From Agromyces rhizosphaerae (GTDB lineage: Bacteria > Actinomycetota > Actinomycetes > Actinomycetales > Microbacteriaceae), in contig NZ_BSDP01000001.1 in assembly GCF_027925245.1 (NCBI RefSeq), positions 1,612,001 through 1,676,000 on the forward strand: a stretch of DNA of 64,000 bases. Reading direction: 5' to 3'. Made by a program: the position numbers and the translations under genes. The first letter of the stretch is position 1; every line of letters begins with the position of its first letter. The notes beneath the pieces were generated by a model. That model saw only the letters and a list, made by a program, of their open reading frames with translations. It was not told the DNA's origin and ran no database searches. This document shows positions 8,229 through 16,296 of the stretch, piece after piece.

Positions 8229-9842
8229 TCAGTCGTCGTCGGTCACGGTGACGAGCGTGCGCTGCCATCCGGTCGACCCGTCGGGCGCGATGGCGGCGGG
8301 TTCCTCGATCTGGAGCCGGCCGGCGCGGTCGGTGGCGCGCACGGTGAGGTAGTGCGTGCCGGGCTCGGCGTCCCACTCGAGCACCCACTGCACCCAGGTG
8401 TCGGCGTTGATCGCCTCGGCGAGCCTGGCCTCCTGCCACGCGCCGTCGTCGATGCGCACCTCCACGCGCTCGATGCCGACCGTCTGCGCCCAGGCGACCC
8501 CGGCGATCGGTACGCGGCCGGCCGGCACGCTGGTGCCGAGCTTCGGGGTGTCGACCCGCGAGGAGAACTTGATCGGTGCGCGGGCGCTGTAGCCGCGCGG
8601 CGTCCAGTATGCCTCGTCGTCGGCGAACGTGGTGACGCGCAGCTCGGTGAGCCACTTCGTCGCGGAGACGTAGCCATAGAGGCCGGGGACGACCATGCGC
8701 ACGGGGAAGCCATGCTCGAGCGGCAGCGGCTCGCCGTTCATGCCGACGGCGAGGATCGCGTCGAGCCCATCGTCGGTCAGCGACGAGAGCGGGGTGCTCG
8801 CGGTGAACCCGTCCACGCTGCGGGAGAGGACCATGTCGGCACTCGCGCGCGGACGCGCGAGACGGAGCACGTCGCGCACCGGCACGCCGAGCCAGACGGC
8901 GTTGCCGACGAGGTCGCCGCCGACCTCGTTCGAGACGCAGGTGAGCGTGATCGCGTACTCGTCGAGCCCCATCGCCACGAGGTCGTCGAAGCCGAGCTCC
9001 ATCCGCTCCTCGACGAGGCCGTCGATCGACAGGCGCCAGGTCGACGGGTCGACCGTCGGCACGGAGAGTGCGGTGTCGACGCGGTAGAAGTCGGCGTTGG
9101 GCGTGATGACGGGGCTCAGGCCCGGGATACCGAGCTCGGCTGCCGCCGGAACGGCGACGCGCGACCGCGGCGACGGGAGTAGCAACGCTTCGCGAACCGC
9201 GCCGATCGTGCTCGTCCCTGCACGGACCACCGCGGCGCCGGCGCCGGCGAGCACCGCCCCGACCGAGGCGATCGCGGCAACCCGGAAGAAGGAGCGTCGC
9301 GCCATCGACTGCGGTGCATCCGATGCGATAGACGGGCGGTCGGATGCCGCGGCCGGCGCCGCATCCGTCGCGGGCCCCCGCCCCTCGTGCCGCGCCCAGC
9401 CGCGGAGCCGACTCGTGAGCAGCACGAGCACCCCAGCTCCCGCGACCCCGCCAGCGACCGGCGGAATCCAGGCGAGGGCGCCGGTGCCGGAACGGGTGAG
9501 CACCGCCGCCGTCGCCACCACGGTGGCCGCGGCGAACACGAGCACCCCGAGGCCGCGTCGACGGATTTCGAGGATGCCCGCCACCGCGGCCACCACGAGC
9601 GCGGCGACCGCGAGCCCGCCGAGCAGCACTGGCTTGTCGGCCTCGCCGAACGCGGAGATCGCGAACTCCTTGATCGGCCGCGGCACGACGTCGACGACGA
9701 ACGAACCGACTGCCAGGAGCGGCGTCGAGGCCCGCGCGAACAGCACCGCGAGCAGCTCGCTCACCGCGAGGAACGCGGCGGCGGCGACAACGCCCGACGC
9801 TGCGGGCCAGATGATGCGCCCGCTCGGGGCATCCGTGCTCAT
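8229..9842 (-). CDS. Membrane-anchored molybdopterin-dependent oxidoreductase
   Basis: Sulfite-oxidase-superfamily enzyme, 537 aa. The first 150 residues hold four hydrophobic helices; then RRSFFRVAAIASVGAVLAGA gives a twin-arginine-like segment and further helix. The catalytic domain (about 220-400) has the molybdenum cysteine in TLTCVSNEVGG and the GYVSATKWLTEL segment; the last 100 residues are the Mo-co dimerisation domain (GVAWAQTVGIERVEVRIDDG). The active site should face outside. It is followed 82 bp downstream in the opposite sense of the map (upstream in transcription) by a fasciclin lipoprotein on the same strand, probably co-transcribed. Natural substrate unknown; sulfite or methionine-sulfoxide-like compounds are possible. 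Confidence 0.88.
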   Translation of the reverse strand: MSTDAPSGRIIWPAASGVVAAAAFLAVSELLAVLFARASTPLLAVGSFVVDVVPRPIKEFAISAFGEADKPVLLGGLAVAALVVAAVAGILEIRRRGLGVLVFAAATVVATAAVLTRSGTGALAWIPPVAGGVAGAGVLVLLTSRLRGWARHEGRGPATDAAPAAASDRPSIASDAPQSMARRSFFRVAAIASVGAVLAGAGAAVVRAGTSTIGAVREALLLPSPRSRVAVPAAAELGIPGLSPVITPNADFYRVDTALSVPTVDPSTWRLSIDGLVEERMELGFDDLVAMGLDEYAITLTCVSNEVGGDLVGNAVWLGVPVRDVLRLARPRASADMVLSRSVDGFTASTPLSSLTDDGLDAILAVGMNGEPLPLEHGFPVRMVVPGLYGYVSATKWLTELRVTTFADDEAYWTPRGYSARAPIKFSSRVDTPKLGTSVPAGRVPIAGVAWAQTVGIERVEVRIDDGAWQEARLAEAINADTWVQWVLEWDAEPGTHYLTVRATDRAGRLQIEEPAAIAPDGSTGWQRTLVTVTDDD

Positions 9843-9924
9843 GACGGTCTCCTCGGAGTACTCGACGGGCGACCGCCGTGCCGTGTCGGCGCGACGGTCG
9901 CCCGTGTGGTGCGGCGTACGCGAC

Positions 9925-10581
9925 TCAGGAGGTCGGCAGCAGCACCTGGTCGATGAGGTAGACCGTCGCGTTGGCGGTCTGGACGCCGCCGCAGATGACG
10001 GTCGCGTCGTTCACCATGAGGTCGTCGCCCCCGCCGGTGACCTCGACGTCGGAGCCCTGGACCGTCGTCTGCGTGCCGACGATCTCATCGGGCGTGATCT
10101 GTCCGGCGACCACGTGGTACGTCAGGATCGACGTCAGCAGGTCGGAGTCGGTCTGCAGGGTCGCGAGCGTGTCGTCGTCGATCATGGCGAACGCGTCGTC
10201 GACCGGTGCGAAGACCGTGAACTCATCGCCGTTAAGCGTGTCGACGAGGTCGACGTCGGGGTTGAGCTGGCCGCTGACCGCCGCGACGAGCGTCGTGAGC
10301 AGCGGGTTGTTGGATGCGGCCGTCGCGACCGGGTCCTGCGCCATGCCGGCGACCGAGCCGTCGCCGTCGGGCACGGCCTCCGCGTACGCGGCGCAACCGG
10401 GGCCGACCAGGTTCGCCGCCGGGTCCATCTCCTCCATGGTGGGCTCGCTCGACTCCATCGTGTCGTCGGTGCCCTCCTCCATGGAGTCGGAGCTCGAGTC
10501 CATGGAACAGCCCGTCAGTGCGAGCAGCGAGATCGTCAGGGCGGCGAGGCCGCCGGTGATGGTGCGCGTGGTGCTGGGCAT
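9925..10581 (-). CDS. Fasciclin-domain lipoprotein
   Basis: 218 residues. Signal peptide with lipobox LALTGC, then an acidic Ser/Met/Glu-rich linker and one FAS1 domain ([12 protein letters not shown] ... [15 protein letters not shown] ... [11 protein letters not shown] ... [10 protein letters not shown]). It resembles mycobacterial MPT70/MPT83. ATG 10581 follows GGAGG; longer upstream frames lack a site. It lies directly before the molybdenum oxidoreductase on the same strand, a recurrent pairing in actinobacteria, though the SigK/RskA pair often found with such genes is absent here. Probably a cell-surface adhesion or redox-partner lipoprotein. Confidence 0.88.
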   Translation of the reverse strand: MPSTTRTITGGLAALTISLLALTGCSMDSSSDSMEEGTDDTMESSEPTMEEMDPAANLVGPGCAAYAEAVPDGDGSVAGMAQDPVATAASNNPLLTTLVAAVSGQLNPDVDLVDTLNGDEFTVFAPVDDAFAMIDDDTLATLQTDSDLLTSILTYHVVAGQITPDEIVGTQTTVQGSDVEVTGGGDDLMVNDATVICGGVQTANATVYLIDQVLLPTS

Positions 10582-10817
10582 GATGTCCTCCGAGGTCTCG
10601 AGCGCGAAGCTCTGCCGTGTCCGCCGCCGGTTCGGGGCGGTTGCGCTCTGTGCGCTGGAGGGGGTTCGGTGCGGTCCTCGATCCGGATTGGCGGGTGCGC
10701 CTGTCGGCCTCAGCCGCGCGTCCCGTCCGCCTCGAGCAACGCCGCACTGCTGACGATCGCGTGCGTGTCGGCGATGCGCGCGCTGTGAGTTCGACCGCGT
10801 CAGCGGCGGTCGCACAC

Positions 10818-10823
10818 TACGGT
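10818..10823 (+). promoter_or_regulatory. -10 box TACGGT, leaderless 2H phosphoesterase promoter
   Basis: TACGGT ends six nucleotides before ATG 10830. The rest of the 248-bp divergent gap (10582-10829) shows no further recognisable site. Confidence 0.5.
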
Positions 10824-10829
10824 GAGCGG

Positions 10830-11519
10830 ATGCCTCCTGCCGAACCGCTCACCGCACTGCATCGACGCATCCACGAGTCGGCAGCAGAGGCAGTGCGTGC
10901 GGGGCGGCCCGCGGTGGACCCCGTCCCCGTCGACGGCGACGCGCGGTGGGGGCTGAGCCTGGTCGCGCTGCCCGACGCGGACACGCGCGCCGCGCTGCAG
11001 GCGGCGGCAGCGGGCCTGGCGTCGACCACGGCCAACCCGCACGTCGCGTACGACGCCGGCGACCTGCACATGACCGTCCGCAGCCTGGAGGGCTTCGCCG
11101 ACGAGGTGCCCGAGGCCGTGATCGACCGGTACTGCGAGCGGCTGACGAGCGCCCTCCGCGGGGTGGGTCCGCTCACGGTCCGGTTCGAGGGGATGTTCCT
11201 CACCTCGACGGGCGTCGTCGCCTGCGGTCACCCCGATCCCGTGCTCCCGCTGGCCCGGGAACGCCTCGCCGCCGACGCCGCCGCGCACGGCTGGAATCAG
11301 GTGCGGGGCGGCGATGCCGCACGCATCCGCGACACCGCGCACGTGTCGCTCATGGTGTTCCGCGACGCGGCAGCACGGGACGACCGACTGGTCGACCACG
11401 TCGAGGCGTCGCACGGCACCGCGCTGGGCACCATGACCGTCGATCGCCTCGCGTTGGTCACGTACACGGTGTCGGGCGACGGCGTGAAGCTGCACCGGCG
11501 AGGATGGGTGCCGTTGTGA
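10830..11519 (+). CDS. 2H phosphoesterase-superfamily protein
   Basis: 229 residues with the two defining HxT/S motifs, HMTV (about residue 80) and HVSL (about residue 170), each with flanking hydrophobic residues, as in 2'-5' RNA ligases and cyclic phosphodiesterases. Such enzymes open 2',3'-cyclic phosphates or 2'-5' linkages in RNA or nucleotides. Start chosen at ATG 10830, six nucleotides after TACGGT; a longer frame from 10617 overlaps promoter-like DNA and lacks a ribosome site. Divergent from the fasciclin gene and convergent with a TetR gene. Actual substrate unknown. Confidence 0.75.
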   Translation: MPPAEPLTALHRRIHESAAEAVRAGRPAVDPVPVDGDARWGLSLVALPDADTRAALQAAAAGLASTTANPHVAYDAGDLHMTVRSLEGFADEVPEAVIDRYCERLTSALRGVGPLTVRFEGMFLTSTGVVACGHPDPVLPLARERLAADAAAHGWNQVRGGDAARIRDTAHVSLMVFRDAAARDDRLVDHVEASHGTALGTMTVDRLALVTYTVSGDGVKLHRRGWVPL

Positions 11520-11630
11520 GCGAGCCGCCCGCGCTGCCACCGTCCGACACCCGCAGCAACCGGGCCGTTGCCTTGGTGCAGCGCCACGAACCGGAGGTCG
11601 CCGCGATCTCGGATCCACCCTGCCCGCAGG

Positions 11631-12305
11631 TCAGGTCGACGGAGAGCCGTCCCCCCGGTCGAGCAGCGCCGCCGCGAGCGTGTCGGCGAGCCAGGTCTCG
11701 TAGTCGGAGTCGCTCCAGCCGCACTCGCGCGTGAACGCGTCGTAGTTCGCGAGGCCGCAGACGGTGAACACGATGTCGCCTGCGCGATCCGGGGTGAGGC
11801 CTGCCCGAAGCACTCCGCGCGCATCGAGCATGCGGCCGAGGCCGTTGCGCAGCCCGTCGAGGCGTTCGGCGGCGAGGCGGTCGCGGAGTTGCTGCAGGGC
11901 GTCGTCGCTCGTCGCCGCGGCGTCGAGCACCCGCAGGAGCGGGCCCACGCGCGACCAGATTCCCGGTTGCGTCGCGGCGTAGAGCGCGAGCGCGCGCACC
12001 GGGTCGGGCTCTTCGCGGATGCGGCGGATCGCCGGCCGCTCGGCGACGGCGACGTCGGCGCGCTCGACCCCACCGGCGACGGCAGAGCGCACCGCGTCGG
12101 CGAGGAGGCCCGCCTTGCCGCTCGCCGACCGGTAGACGGTCTCGACCGCGACATCGGCGGCGGCGGCGATCGCCGGGATGGTGGTGCCCGCGTACCCGCG
12201 CTCGACGAAGAGGGCCTGTGCGGCCTCGATGATGCGCACCCGCGTGCGCGCCGCCTGGGCGCGCCGGCGGGACGAATCGTACGTACGTCTTGTGTTTTCG
12301 GACAT
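11631..12305 (-). CDS. TetR-family transcriptional regulator
   Basis: 224 residues. The N-terminal helix-turn-helix reads RIIEAAQALFVERGYAGTTIPAIAAAADVAVETVYR, the standard TetR pattern (about residues 24-60); the rest is a helical ligand-binding domain without recognisable specificity. It diverges from an SRPBCC gene with a 66-bp gap, the classic arrangement for a repressor and its target. A 10-bp palindrome CGTACGTACG lies at 12278-12287 just inside its coding start and might be an operator, but that is weak. Confidence 0.88.
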   Translation of the reverse strand: MSENTRRTYDSSRRRAQAARTRVRIIEAAQALFVERGYAGTTIPAIAAAADVAVETVYRSASGKAGLLADAVRSAVAGGVERADVAVAERPAIRRIREEPDPVRALALYAATQPGIWSRVGPLLRVLDAAATSDDALQQLRDRLAAERLDGLRNGLGRMLDARGVLRAGLTPDRAGDIVFTVCGLANYDAFTRECGWSDSDYETWLADTLAAALLDRGDGSPST

Positions 12306-12371
12306 TCAGGAGAATGATACTGGCATGAAATAGGGGACGGCACCGACACGCCGGTGCCGAAGGGGGTTGTC

Positions 12372-12812
12372 ATGAACGTCATCACATCGGACACGACCAT
12401 CACTCGCCCACCCGACCAGGTGTTCGAGTACCTCGCCGACGCGAGCCGGTTGCCGGAGTGGCAACCGTCCGTGGAGGAGGCATCCGCCGAGCCGGCGGGA
12501 GTGTTCGAGGTCGGGGTCAAGGGAAGCGAGCGTCGGCGGACGCCCGGAGGGGTGCAGACCATCCACTGGGAGGTCACCGAGTGCGAGCCCGGCGCGCTCT
12601 GGGCGGTGCAGGGCACCGACGGACCCGTGCGTGCGCACACCGCGATCGCGCTCACCGCCGTCGACGGCGGCACCCGTGTCGACTACCGCATCTGGTTCGA
12701 GGGCCGCGGCATCGGCAAGGTCATCGCGAAGCTCGCGACCCGGGGGGCGCGCACCGAGGTTCCCGAGAGCCTCGCGCTGCTGAAGCAGCACCTGGAGGTC
12801 GCGGGCGGATAA
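12372..12812 (+). CDS. SRPBCC-family protein
   Basis: 146 residues with the START/Bet v1-like fold pattern: TITRPPDQVFEYLADASRLPEWQP at the front and a long C-terminal helix (VPESLALLKQHLEV). Such proteins bind hydrophobic ligands or act as polyketide-type cyclases. ATG 12372 is preceded by AAGGGGG; the upstream in-frame GTG at 12354 has no site. Probably controlled by the divergent TetR repressor. Ligand unknown. Confidence 0.8.
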   Translation: MNVITSDTTITRPPDQVFEYLADASRLPEWQPSVEEASAEPAGVFEVGVKGSERRRTPGGVQTIHWEVTECEPGALWAVQGTDGPVRAHTAIALTAVDGGTRVDYRIWFEGRGIGKVIAKLATRGARTEVPESLALLKQHLEVAGG

Positions 12813-12849
12813 GGACTGCGTCGACGAGCAACAGGTTCGGGAGGTGATC

Positions 12850-13464
12850 GTGGACGGCGTGGCGGGCACGTTCGGAGCCATCGCGACGGTCATGTTCGCG
12901 ACGAGCCACGTGCCCATGGTGGCCAAGGCGGTGCGCACGCGCGACGTGCGCTCGTACAGCCTCCCGAACCTGCTGCTCGTCAACGCGGGGAACGCGCTCT
13001 GGACCTTCTACGTGCTCGCGTTGCCGATCGGCCCCATCTGGGCGCTGCACAGCGTGTACCTCGTGGCCGGCGCCATCATGCTGGCGCTCGCACTGCGGCA
13101 GCGCACTCGCGACGCGCGAGTGCGGCGTCAGTCGCCCACGGTCTCCGACCAGAGTGGAGACCGGGCGGCGATGATCGCGGCGGCCACGAAGGCGAGCACG
13201 ACCGCCAGGAGCACCGGCCACTCGCCGACGAGGCCTGCGGCGAGGCCCGCGAGCACGGCGCCGCCGGCGGCCGCGGTGCGGTTGACCGAGCGCCTGGTGG
13301 CATTCGTGCGGCCGAGCAACTCGTCGGGGGTGAGCGCCTGCCAGAACCCCATCTCGTTGGCGTTCTCGATGCCCACGGCCAGCCCGAGCAGCGCGAGCGC
13401 GACGAAGACGAGGGCGTCGCCGGCGGCCGGCGCGCCGAGCACGATCAGCCACGCGGCCGGGTAG
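12850..13464 (+). CDS. PQ-loop/SemiSWEET-like small membrane protein with an antisense-overlapping tail
   Basis: The first 85 residues form three membrane helices with a PQ-loop-like turn (FATSHVPMVAKAVRTRDVRS, then LPNLLLVNAGNALWTFYVLA), like bacterial SemiSWEET-type half transporters of about 90 residues. GTG 12850 is chosen for the GGGAGG site 5 nt upstream. The open frame does not stop at the expected place: it runs to TGA 13462-13464 and overlaps the convergent MFS gene by 337 bp, adding a Ser/Thr/Ala-rich tail of about 120 residues. A hairpin at 13103-13123 marks where the gene would normally end. Lost stop, frameshift or sequencing error are all possible. Confidence 0.6.
   Translation: MDGVAGTFGAIATVMFATSHVPMVAKAVRTRDVRSYSLPNLLLVNAGNALWTFYVLALPIGPIWALHSVYLVAGAIMLALALRQRTRDARVRRQSPTVSDQSGDRAAMIAAATKASTTARSTGHSPTRPAARPASTAPPAAAVRLTERLVAFVRPSNSSGVSACQNPISLAFSMPTASPSSASATKTRASPAAGAPSTISHAAG
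13103..13123. terminator. Hairpin between PQ-loop gene and MFS gene
   Basis: Perfect 9-bp stem, GCACTCGCG/CGCGAGTGC, with a 3-nt loop. It lies 4 nt beyond the MFS stop (minus strand) and inside the extended frame of the plus-strand gene. Looks like a shared terminator. Confidence 0.65.
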
Positions 13465-14348
13465 GCGGCGCGGGCGAGCACGACGGTGCGCCCCGACCCG
13501 AGTCGGGCACCCACGCGCGGCGCGAGCGTCGCGCCGAGGAGGCTCGTCACGCCGAAGACGGCGAGCAGTACGCCGAACCAGAACGCCGGGAACCCGAGCG
13601 AGCGCAGCGCGATGAGCGAGAGCAGCGTCATCGCGGCGCCGTTGGCGAGGAACCAGACGTGGGTCGACCACGCCATGGGGCCGAGGGTCGGATGCCGGTA
13701 GGTCCAGCGCAGACCGCCGCGGATCTCCGCCCGGAGATCGCGTGGACGCGGTTCGGATCGAGGCTCGTCGACCGGGATGCTCGCCGACAGCGCGGCCTCG
13801 ACGAGGTAGCTCACCGCGTCGACCGCGATCGCCACGGGCGCGCCGAGGAGGCCGACCAGCCCGCCGCCGGCCGCGGGGCCGAGCGTCTGCGCTGCGGCAT
13901 CCGTCTGGTCGAGCCGGGCGTTCGCGTGCACCAGGCGCGTGCGCGGCACGAGACGCGGCAGCAGGGACTGGGTCGCGGCGAAGCCGAACACGGCGAACGT
14001 GCCGAAGGCGAGCAGCGCGATGACGAGCATCCAGATCTCGAGCGCGCCGAGCAGCCAGAGCACCACGATCGCGCCCAGCGAGACCGCGCGGCCGACGCTC
14101 GCCCAGACGAGCAGCGGTTTGCGCCGCCAGCGGTCGGCGTAGACGCCGGCGATCAGCCCGACGATCGCGTACGGCACGAACTGGGCGGCGTTCACGATGC
14201 CGACCTCGAAGGGCGTCGCGCCGAGCACCTGAACGACGAGCACGGGCATGGCGACCGCGGTCACCGCCGTGCCGAACGAGCTGATCGCGGCAGCGCCCCA
14301 GAATCGGGCGAACGCCCCGCGCCCGGGTGGAGTCGGGCCGTCCGTCAT
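13128..14348 (-). CDS. MFS transporter (drug efflux-type)
   Basis: 406 residues with about twelve hydrophobic helices. The loop between helices 2 and 3 carries the MFS motif-A-like GVYADRWRRKPLL. Overall it resembles the macrolide/multidrug exporter group that starts FARFWGAAAISSFGTAVTAVAMP. ATG 14348 follows GGGGAGGG. It is monocistronic and diverges from a methyltransferase. Substrate unknown; an export role against toxic compounds is likely. Confidence 0.87.
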   Translation of the reverse strand: MTDGPTPPGRGAFARFWGAAAISSFGTAVTAVAMPVLVVQVLGATPFEVGIVNAAQFVPYAIVGLIAGVYADRWRRKPLLVWASVGRAVSLGAIVVLWLLGALEIWMLVIALLAFGTFAVFGFAATQSLLPRLVPRTRLVHANARLDQTDAAAQTLGPAAGGGLVGLLGAPVAIAVDAVSYLVEAALSASIPVDEPRSEPRPRDLRAEIRGGLRWTYRHPTLGPMAWSTHVWFLANGAAMTLLSLIALRSLGFPAFWFGVLLAVFGVTSLLGATLAPRVGARLGSGRTVVLARAAYPAAWLIVLGAPAAGDALVFVALALLGLAVGIENANEMGFWQALTPDELLGRTNATRRSVNRTAAAGGAVLAGLAAGLVGEWPVLLAVVLAFVAAAIIAARSPLWSETVGD

Positions 14349-14443
14349 CCGCCCTCCCCGGTCGCTGCACTCGACAGTAGTGGGCAGCCACGACGCCGAA
14401 CGGGCCGGTGCACAGGACGCGCCGGACGGACGCCTCGCCGGGC

Positions 14444-14449
14444 TAGCCT
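14444..14449 (+). promoter_or_regulatory. -10 box TAGCCT, leaderless methyltransferase promoter
   Basis: TAGCCT ends six nucleotides before ATG 14456. Confidence 0.55.
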
Positions 14450-14455
14450 CGAGCG

Positions 14456-15178
14456 ATGGCCGACTACGACCCGCGACTCGTCGAGCTCTACGACGAGGAC
14501 AACCCCGACGGGCCGGACCACGACTTCTACCGGGCGCTCGCCGACTCGGTAGGGGCGCGCTCGGTGCTCGACATCGGATGCGGCACGGGCATGCTCACCG
14601 TCACGCTGGCGCGCCCCGGGCGGAGCGTCGTCGGCGTCGACCCGTCGGCGCACATGCTCGAGTTCGCGCGTGCGCGCAGCGGGGCATCCGATGTCGCGTG
14701 GGTGCTCGGCGACAGCCGCGCCGCGCCCGCCGGGCCGCACGACTACGTCGTGATGACGGGCAACGTCGCCCAGCACATCGGCGACGCGGAGTGGGTGCGC
14801 ACGCTCGCCGACATCCGATCGCGCATGCGGCCCGGCGGCGTGCTCGCGTTCGAGAGCCGCAACCCGGCGGTGCGTGCGTGGGAGGAGTGGGCGTCTGCGC
14901 CGACGAGCACCCGCGAGACGCGACACGGGCCGCTCACCGAGTGGATGGACGTCGCTGAGCACTCCCCCGGCGTCGTCGAACTCGTCGCGCACAACCGGTT
15001 CGAACGCAGCGGCGAAACCGTCGTCGAGCGGCTGGTGCTGCACTTCCGCGACCGCGCCGAGCTCGAGCGGCAGCTGGATGCCGCGGGGTTCGACGTCGAG
15101 GCGGTCCACGGCGACTGGTCCGGCGAGGCGCTCGCCGAGGGATCTCGCGTCATGGTGTTCGTCGCACGCGCGCGCTGA
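14456..15178 (+). CDS. Class I SAM-dependent methyltransferase
   Basis: 240 residues. Motif I is SVLDIGCGTGML (about residues 39-50) and the acidic end of strand 2 is VVGVDPS, both binding S-adenosylmethionine. The order of strands fits the Rossmann-like type 11/25 group. No signal or membrane segments. It stands alone behind a leaderless promoter, between a divergent efflux pump and a convergent Lrp regulator. Methyl acceptor unknown. Confidence 0.85.
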   Translation: MADYDPRLVELYDEDNPDGPDHDFYRALADSVGARSVLDIGCGTGMLTVTLARPGRSVVGVDPSAHMLEFARARSGASDVAWVLGDSRAAPAGPHDYVVMTGNVAQHIGDAEWVRTLADIRSRMRPGGVLAFESRNPAVRAWEEWASAPTSTRETRHGPLTEWMDVAEHSPGVVELVAHNRFERSGETVVERLVLHFRDRAELERQLDAAGFDVEAVHGDWSGEALAEGSRVMVFVARAR

Positions 15179-15200
15179 CGGCACGGTGATTGCAGCCGCG

Positions 15201-16175
15201 CTACCGGTCAACGGTGCCGTCGGTCCGGAGGCGACGGCCGGTGTGCTTCAGCGGCAGGAGCACGAGTGATCGGTCGGCGATGCGCGAGCGGCTGAAGGCT
15301 GCGCTCAGTGCGCTCTCGAAGCGGTTGATGTCGGTGATCGAGCGCAGGCTCGCAGCGAGCACGAGGTTGGTACGCCCGGTCGACGTGAAGGCGAAGCGGA
15401 CCTCCCTGACCGAGCGGATGCCGGTGCGCAGCGCGTCGATCTCACGGGCATCCGCTTCGATGAAGTACCAGGTGTGCACTGGCCAGCGCGAGTACGGGGC
15501 CGCGAGGTCGGTGCGCATCACGATGGCGCCCTCATCGCGGAGGCGTGCGATCGCATCGGTGACGGTCTGGGCGCTCACGCCGGCTTGCTCGGCGATCGCG
15601 CCGACGGGTGCGCGGCCGTCCTTCCAGAGCTCCTGCTCGACGACCGCGCGGACCGCGGGTGACACGGTGCGGGCGGCACGGGGACGCGGGCGCGGAACGG
15701 CGGGGAGGAGTGCGATCTCGGCGTCGGTCAGCACACCGAGTCGCCAGCGCGTCGCCTCGGTCAGGCCGTCGGTGAGCACGTGAACCCGGGTGCGGCGCAC
15801 GCCCGGCACCGCGCCGAGGCCGGCGACGAGGTAGCGGGTGAGCTCCGCCTGGTCGGCGGCGGAGACGAACGCGACGAGGTCGCGGTCGCCCGCGGTGCGC
15901 TCGAGGGTGCGCACGGCCGGGTCCCGGATCAGGTGCTCGGCGACGAGCGCCGACTCGGAGGGCGCCGACTCGATCTCGATGAGCGCGTGGCTGCCGGTCG
16001 TCGGCGCACCGGTGACCCAGGCGAGGCCCTCGGAGTGCAGGCGATCCCAGCGGCGCGCGAGCGTGACGGCACTCGCGCCGAGCGCCGGGGCGAGGTGCTC
16101 CCAGCGCGCTCGCGGGTCGAACTGCAGGGCGTTGACGATGCGGAGATCGAGCGCGTCGAGTCTCGAATCCGACAT
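15201..16175 (-). CDS. Lrp/AsnC-family regulator with two tandem DNA-binding domains
   Basis: 324 residues, twice the size of ordinary Lrp. The first HTH reads LDALDLRIVNALQFDPRARWEHLAPALGASAVTLARR, then a RAM-like domain (about 65-140); a second HTH follows at about 185-225 (VGAIAEQAGVSAQTVTDAIARLRDEG) and a second RAM domain. Tandem Lrp proteins are common in actinobacteria. The start at 16175 has AGGAGG upstream. It diverges from an M20 amidohydrolase with a 121-bp gap carrying repeated GGAAAC half-sites, so it probably controls that gene in response to an amino-acid-like ligand. Confidence 0.87.
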   Translation of the reverse strand: MSDSRLDALDLRIVNALQFDPRARWEHLAPALGASAVTLARRWDRLHSEGLAWVTGAPTTGSHALIEIESAPSESALVAEHLIRDPAVRTLERTAGDRDLVAFVSAADQAELTRYLVAGLGAVPGVRRTRVHVLTDGLTEATRWRLGVLTDAEIALLPAVPRPRPRAARTVSPAVRAVVEQELWKDGRAPVGAIAEQAGVSAQTVTDAIARLRDEGAIVMRTDLAAPYSRWPVHTWYFIEADAREIDALRTGIRSVREVRFAFTSTGRTNLVLAASLRSITDINRFESALSAAFSRSRIADRSLVLLPLKHTGRRLRTDGTVDR

Positions 16176-16194
16176 CGGGCGCCTCCTGTCGCAG

Positions 16195-16267
16195 GTTTCC
16201 TTCAACTTCACCGCTCGGAAACAATCATCGCGCATGCTCGCTCCACGCACCCGCGGACCCCGGAAAC
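16195..16267. promoter_or_regulatory. Putative Lrp operator: three GGAAAC half-sites
   Basis: GTTTCC at 16195-16200 is inverted relative to GGAAAC at 16217-16222 and 16262-16267. They lie between the divergent Lrp and M20 genes. Binding is inferred from location and symmetry only. Confidence 0.4.
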
Positions 16268-16296
16268 ACCGTGTCCCCCACCCCTGGAGCACTCGC

